Shown here: piece by piece, positions 60,715-64,000 of the stretch
Layout of the letters: each line of letters begins with the position of its first letter
Position numbering within the stretch: position 1 is the first letter of the stretch
DNA from: JALYLC01 sp963743275
GTDB taxonomy: Bacteria; Actinomycetota; Thermoleophilia; Gaiellales; JALYLC01
Direction of reading: 5' to 3'
DNA: 64,000 nucleotides
Assembly (NCBI GenBank): GCA_963743275.1
Contig: CAVUPB010000006.1
Span: forward strand, 124,001-188,000
Notes under the pieces: generated by a model
The model's database searches: none
Told to the model about the DNA's origin: nothing
What the model saw: only the letters and a program-made list of their open reading frames with translations
Position numbers and translations under genes: made by a program

Positions 60715-61313
60715 ACGGCGACCTCACCCCGGCCGAGCGCGTCTCCGGCGCCATCGACGCCGCCGAGCGCGAGGGGCCGGCGATCCTCGTCGGCATCGAC
60801 GGCCGCGGCGGCGCCGGCAAGCGCACGCTCGCGCGCGAGCTCGCGCTGCTGCGCGACGACGTCGCGATCATCGAGGGCGCCGACTTCTACCGCCCGCTGC
60901 CCGAGCGCACGCGCGAGGCGCTGACGCCGATCGAGGCGGTCGACCTCTCGTTCCACTGGGAGCGGCTGCGGGACGAGGCCCTCGGCCCGCTCCTGCGCGG
61001 CGAGGCGGCGCGCTTCCGCCGCTACGACTGGACGACCGGCCGCCTCGGCGAGGACGAGGCCGAGGTGGCCGCCTCGGGCGTCGTGGTCGTCGAGGGCGTG
61101 TACGTGGCGCGTCCCGCGCTGCGCGGGTACCTCGACCTGATCGTCGTCGTCGACGCGCCGCGCGAGCTCTGCCTCGCCCGCCTGTCGGCCCGCGGCGAGA
61201 ACACCCCCGCGGAGATCGCCCGCCGGCAGGCCGCCGAGGACTGGTACCTCGAGCACCAGGACCCGAAGCGCACGGCCGACGTCGTCGTGGACGGGACCGC
61301 GCCCGCGCGCTAG
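60714..61313 (+). CDS. uridine kinase-like P-loop kinase, start codon not identified
   Basis: About 200 residues. P-loop GIDGRGGAGKRTLAREL, then IIEGADFYRP, DWTTGRLGEDEAEV, VVVVEGVYVARPALRGYLDL and VVDAPRELCLARLSARGENT (lid), the order of small uridine-kinase-like proteins of actinobacteria. Two oddities: Walker A has Arg where Ser/Thr should follow GK (GAGKRT), and no ATG, GTG or TTG occurs in frame between the GH4 end and the P-loop; coding sense starts about DGDLTPAERV at 60714. Start may be mis-sequenced or non-standard. Probably cotranscribed with GH4; may phosphorylate a sugar or nucleoside. Confidence 0.65.
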   Translation, partial: DGDLTPAERVSGAIDAAEREGPAILVGIDGRGGAGKRTLARELALLRDDVAIIEGADFYRPLPERTREALTPIEAVDLSFHWERLRDEALGPLLRGEAARFRRYDWTTGRLGEDEAEVAASGVVVVEGVYVARPALRGYLDLIVVVDAPRELCLARLSARGENTPAEIARRQAAEDWYLEHQDPKRTADVVVDGTAPAR

Positions 61314-61325
61314 GCTCGGCCGGCG

Positions 61326-61820
61326 ATGGCCGATGCGGGCGCACGCGTGACCTGGGAGGCTGCCGGAGAGGGCGAGCGGCGCTGGTTCCTGGGTACGCTC
61401 GCGACGATCACGGTGCCCGGCGAGGCCAGCGCGGGGCGCTTCGCGCTGATCGAGTTCCTCCTCCCGCAGTTCGCGTCGCCCCCGCTGCACACGCACCCGC
61501 AGGACGAGAGCTACGTCGTGCTCGACGGGCGCCTCACGATCCAGGCGGGCGACGAGCGCTTCACGCTCGGCGCCGGCGGCAGCGCGCTCGTGCCGATGGG
61601 CGTCGCGCACACGTTCCGGGTCGACAGCGAGGGCGCGCGCGTGCTCGTGCTGAGCACCCCGGCCGGCCTCGAGCGGCTCGTGCGCGACGGCTCGGTGCCG
61701 GCCGCCGCGGCCACGCTCCCGCCCGCCGATGCGCCCCGCCCCTCGACGGACGAGCTGATCGAGATCTTCCGCGTCAACGGCCAGGTCAATCTCGGGCCGC
61801 CGCTCGGGCCGGAGGATTGA
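61326..61820 (+). CDS. cupin-domain protein
   Basis: 164 residues. Single cupin: PPLHTHPQDESYVVLDGRLT (His/His/Glu) and VPMGVAHTFRVDSEG (His), so the metal site is complete. The C-terminal helix (STDELIEIFRVNGQVNLGPP) is shared by a family of small cupins of unknown function. Starts 13 bases after the kinase gene, so likely in the same transcript. Confidence 0.82.
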   Translation: MADAGARVTWEAAGEGERRWFLGTLATITVPGEASAGRFALIEFLLPQFASPPLHTHPQDESYVVLDGRLTIQAGDERFTLGAGGSALVPMGVAHTFRVDSEGARVLVLSTPAGLERLVRDGSVPAAAATLPPADAPRPSTDELIEIFRVNGQVNLGPPLGPED

Positions 61821-61823
61821 GTT

Positions 61824-61855
61824 CCGTATACATCGCATACGGCGAGTGGTAGGGT
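61824..61855 (+). promoter_or_regulatory. operator and leaderless promoter of the peptide ABC operon
   Basis: CCGTAT (61824-61829) and ATACGG (61837-61842) form an inverted repeat with a 7-base spacer over the -35 region. TAGGGT (61850-61855) is six bases before GTG 61862. Confidence 0.55.
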
Positions 61856-61861
61856 CTCGCG

Positions 61862-63730
61862 GTGCGACGGGCACTGGTCATCGCCGCGGCCTTCGCCGCG
61901 CTCCTCGCGAGCGCCGCCGGAGCCGGCGCCGCCTCGGGCGATCTGCGCGTCGGCTCGCCGCAGGACTTCGAGTCGCCCAATCCGTTCAAGTCGGTCGAGG
62001 CCATCAACGTCGAGTCGCAGGCGACGCAGATGTACGACCAGCTGATCGGCCTCAAGGCGAGCGACGAGAGCCTCGACTACGGCCCGACCGCGCTCGCGTC
62101 CGGCGCCGACGTCACGGCCGACGGCAAGACCATCACGTTCCACCTCAAGTCGGGCATCCACTGGTCGGACGGCCAGCCGTTCACGAGCGCCGACGCGCTC
62201 TGGACGTTCAACGCGGTGCTGCAGAACAAGACGAACCAGTTCCACGGCACGATCGAGGCGGTCAAGTCGGTCTCGGCGCCCGACGCGAAGACGCTCGTCC
62301 TCCACCTCTCGACGCGCGACTCCGAGTTCCTCGACAAGCTCGCCATCCCGATCTTCCCCAAGCACATCTGGTCGAAGTACCCGATCGCGAAGCTCGACAA
62401 GATCGACGGCCCGATACCGACCGTGACGACGGCCCCCTACGTCCTCACGAAGTGGGAGAAGCTCGGCACGACGATCCTCGAGCGCAACGAGAAGTACGAC
62501 GTCTCCCGCAACGGCGGCAAGCTGCCCGAGGTCAAGCGGATCCTGATCACGTACTACGCCAACCCGGACTCGATCTACCGCGACGTCGCGCAGGGCCACC
62601 TCGACTACGGGTACGGCGGAAAGCCGTCCTGGGCGCGCCGGGCGAAGACCGACAAGAACCCCAAGGTGCACCTGATCTCGTCGCCGCGCGGCGGCTACTG
62701 GGAGATCGCGTTCAACTCCTGCCCGAAGACGGGATCGCCCATCTGCAGCGGCCCGGGCAAGGGCGTCAAGACGGCCGTCGTGCAGGATCCGGCGATCCGC
62801 AAGGCGATGGCGTACGCGATCAATCGCGAGCAGCTGATCCCGACCGTGTACGACGGTCAGGGCGTGGCCGCGTACGGCCTCATCTCGCCCCGCTTCAAGC
62901 GCTACTTCGTCGAGCGCAAGGGCACGGCGCTCGGCTACGCCTACGACCCGGCCAAGGCCAAGCAGGTGCTGAAGGAGGGCGGCTGGAAGTGCGCGCAGAC
63001 GCCGTGCACCAAGAACGGCGTGAAGGCCGAGTTCGAGCTCGACACGCTCACCTCGAGCTCCGAATTCCAGGCGATGGCCCGGCGCGTGAAGGCCGACGCG
63101 GCCAAGGTCGGCATCGTCGTCGACCTCTCGTTCCTCTCCGACGACGCGCTCAACAACCGCATCTACGCGAGCGGCAAGACGAAGGACCTGTACGCGCCGA
63201 ACTACGACGCGTTCCTGTGGGACTGGGACGTCAGCGGCACGACGCCCACTCCGATCATGGAGGTGTTGCTCTCCGACAACGCCTCGAGCGACTCGTTCTA
63301 CGCCAGCAAGGCGTTCGACACGGCGCTGATCGGCGCGCGCACGGCGAGCAACCCGGAGGAGACGGTCGCCGCGGTGCAGAAGGCCGAGGCCATCGAGCTC
63401 GGCGACCTGCCGTACCTGCCGCTCGTGCACCTGAACGCGGTCGAGCTCAACCGCACCGACACCTGGCACGGCTGGCTGCCCGCGCCCGGGTCGAGCGGAC
63501 GGCCGCTCTGGGAGGTCGCCCAGCAGATCCTCGCGCTCAAGGCGGGCCCCGCGCCGGCAACGGCTCCGACGGGCTCGGTGGCGACGGTCTCGACGGGCGA
63601 CAGCGGCTGGCTGACGACGCCACGGTCGGTCCTGATCGGGTCCGTGCTGATCTCGCTCGCGATCATCGCCTCGTCGTTCATCAGCAGCGGGCGCAGGAGG
63701 ACCGAGCCCCTCGAGTGGACTGAGGAGTGA
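61862..63730 (+). CDS. family-5 peptide/oligosaccharide ABC solute-binding protein with C-terminal membrane anchor
   Basis: 622 residues. Signal peptide RRALVIAAAFAALLASAAGA with no lipobox Cys. SBP_bac_5 body: ATQMYDQLIGLKASDESLDY, ITFHLKSGIHWSDGQPFTSA, AFNSCPKTGSPICSGPGKGV, KAMAYAINREQLIPTVYDGQ and WDWDVSGTTPTPIMEVLLSD. A helix near the end (SVLIGSVLISLAIIASSFIS, then GRRR) would anchor it in the membrane, replacing the usual lipid. Leaderless GTG 61862. The permease gene overlaps its stop by GTGA. Confidence 0.92.
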   Translation: MRRALVIAAAFAALLASAAGAGAASGDLRVGSPQDFESPNPFKSVEAINVESQATQMYDQLIGLKASDESLDYGPTALASGADVTADGKTITFHLKSGIHWSDGQPFTSADALWTFNAVLQNKTNQFHGTIEAVKSVSAPDAKTLVLHLSTRDSEFLDKLAIPIFPKHIWSKYPIAKLDKIDGPIPTVTTAPYVLTKWEKLGTTILERNEKYDVSRNGGKLPEVKRILITYYANPDSIYRDVAQGHLDYGYGGKPSWARRAKTDKNPKVHLISSPRGGYWEIAFNSCPKTGSPICSGPGKGVKTAVVQDPAIRKAMAYAINREQLIPTVYDGQGVAAYGLISPRFKRYFVERKGTALGYAYDPAKAKQVLKEGGWKCAQTPCTKNGVKAEFELDTLTSSSEFQAMARRVKADAAKVGIVVDLSFLSDDALNNRIYASGKTKDLYAPNYDAFLWDWDVSGTTPTPIMEVLLSDNASSDSFYASKAFDTALIGARTASNPEETVAAVQKAEAIELGDLPYLPLVHLNAVELNRTDTWHGWLPAPGSSGRPLWEVAQQILALKAGPAPATAPTGSVATVSTGDSGWLTTPRSVLIGSVLISLAIIASSFISSGRRRTEPLEWTEE

Positions 63731-64000
63731 GCGGGCGGTTCGTCGCCCGGCGCGTCGCCGTCGCCGTGGCGACGCTGGTCGCCATCGTCGTCTTCAACTT
63801 CTTCCTCTTCCGCACGCTCGGCGACCCGAAGAAGGACCTGATCCGCGGCCGGCTCAAGCCGGACGTCCGCGCCGCGATCATCCACGAGCGCGGCTACGAC
63901 CAGGGCGAGCTCACGCAGTTCTGGCGCTACGTCTCCGACCTCGCGCATGGCAATCTCGGCGACTCGACCGTCTCCGAGAAGCCCGTCATCGACGAGGTCG
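63727..64000 (+). CDS. ABC transporter permease, DppB type (partial)
   Basis: The first 91 codons from GTG 63727 to the window edge: MSGRFVARRVAVAVATLVAI (first membrane helix), FFLFRTLGDPKKDLIRGRLK and LAHGNLGDSTVSEKPVIDEV, the DppB/OppB N-terminal pattern with the GDS block. Overlaps the binding-protein gene by four bases. The remainder of the operon lies beyond the window. Confidence 0.88.
   Translation, partial: MSGRFVARRVAVAVATLVAIVVFNFFLFRTLGDPKKDLIRGRLKPDVRAAIIHERGYDQGELTQFWRYVSDLAHGNLGDSTVSEKPVIDEV

Noticed and set aside
56931..61313. A 1460-codon plus-strand open frame.
   Set aside because: Antisense to the transporter operon and out of frame over GH4; only its last ~200 codons are a real gene, the P-loop kinase.

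Overview
The window is high-GC DNA with GTG/TTG starts, many 4-nt GTGA overlaps and many starts that sit 6-7 nt behind a TANNNT hexamer (leaderless transcripts). Together with a secreted collagen-like protein of the LRKRLTYAN / IAVFVALGG type at 14862-15524, this points to an actinobacterium, most likely of the class Thermoleophilia (Solirubrobacterales/Gaiellales). That placement is inferred from pattern only. Gene content is mostly chromosomal and metabolic. I see no rRNA, tRNA, CRISPR array, transposase, phage gene or plasmid origin.

Layout. 1-4.2 kb: tail of an IclR regulator, a DUF4287 protein, a sigma-70 factor divergent from an Hsp20 chaperone (a block bounded by two copies of a 46-bp repeat), a frameshifted secreted protein, and trpS behind a Trp-codon leader peptide with alternative hairpins. 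4.2-8.3 kb: S33 peptidase, MpaB-like oxygenase, two-HKD phospholipase D-like enzyme. 8.3-13.5 kb: cellulose-synthase-like glycosyltransferase with a PilZ c-di-GMP domain; a flavinylation module (ferric-reductase-like membrane flavoprotein, exported FMN_bind protein, ApbE); a CYTH enzyme. 13.6-20 kb: secreted phosphoesterase, collagen-like protein, response regulator plus TetR behind a palindrome, frameshifted methyltransferase, STAS protein, DUF2294 protein, PPK2. 20.1-25.1 kb: group 3b-type [NiFe]-hydrogenase operon ending in two back-to-back palindromes.

25-46.6 kb is an accessory catabolic stretch: Baeyer-Villiger monooxygenase, two SDRs, two esterases/hydrolases, tandem DUF4242 proteins, an HtrA protease, an FTR1 iron permease, aldo/keto reductase, CAP protein, bicupin, HpaB-type hydroxylase, then a PuuE-like deacetylase / aminotransferase / M20 amidohydrolase operon, a MarR-GNAT fusion, methyltransferases, cupins and a VAO-type flavin oxidase. 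46.6-52.7 kb: cupredoxin lipoprotein coupled to a PilJ-PAS-GGDEF-EAL protein, an SPFH protein, and a two-gene unit of a TIM-barrel-like protein and an M23-like protein. 52.7-64 kb: a 1169-residue cyclase/ATPase/solute-binding fusion, a carbohydrate ABC operon divergent from a GH4 glycosidase, a P-loop kinase and cupin, and the start of a peptide ABC operon.

The most unusual gene is the fusion at 52712-56221: class III nucleotide cyclase, STAND-type ATPase and a family-5 peptide-binding domain in one chain without a signal peptide. A second window-wide oddity is that five genes (perhaps seven) are each broken by one extra base, always in the same direction. This includes the hydrogenase small subunit in an otherwise intact operon, and hints at a systematic sequence artefact rather than decay.
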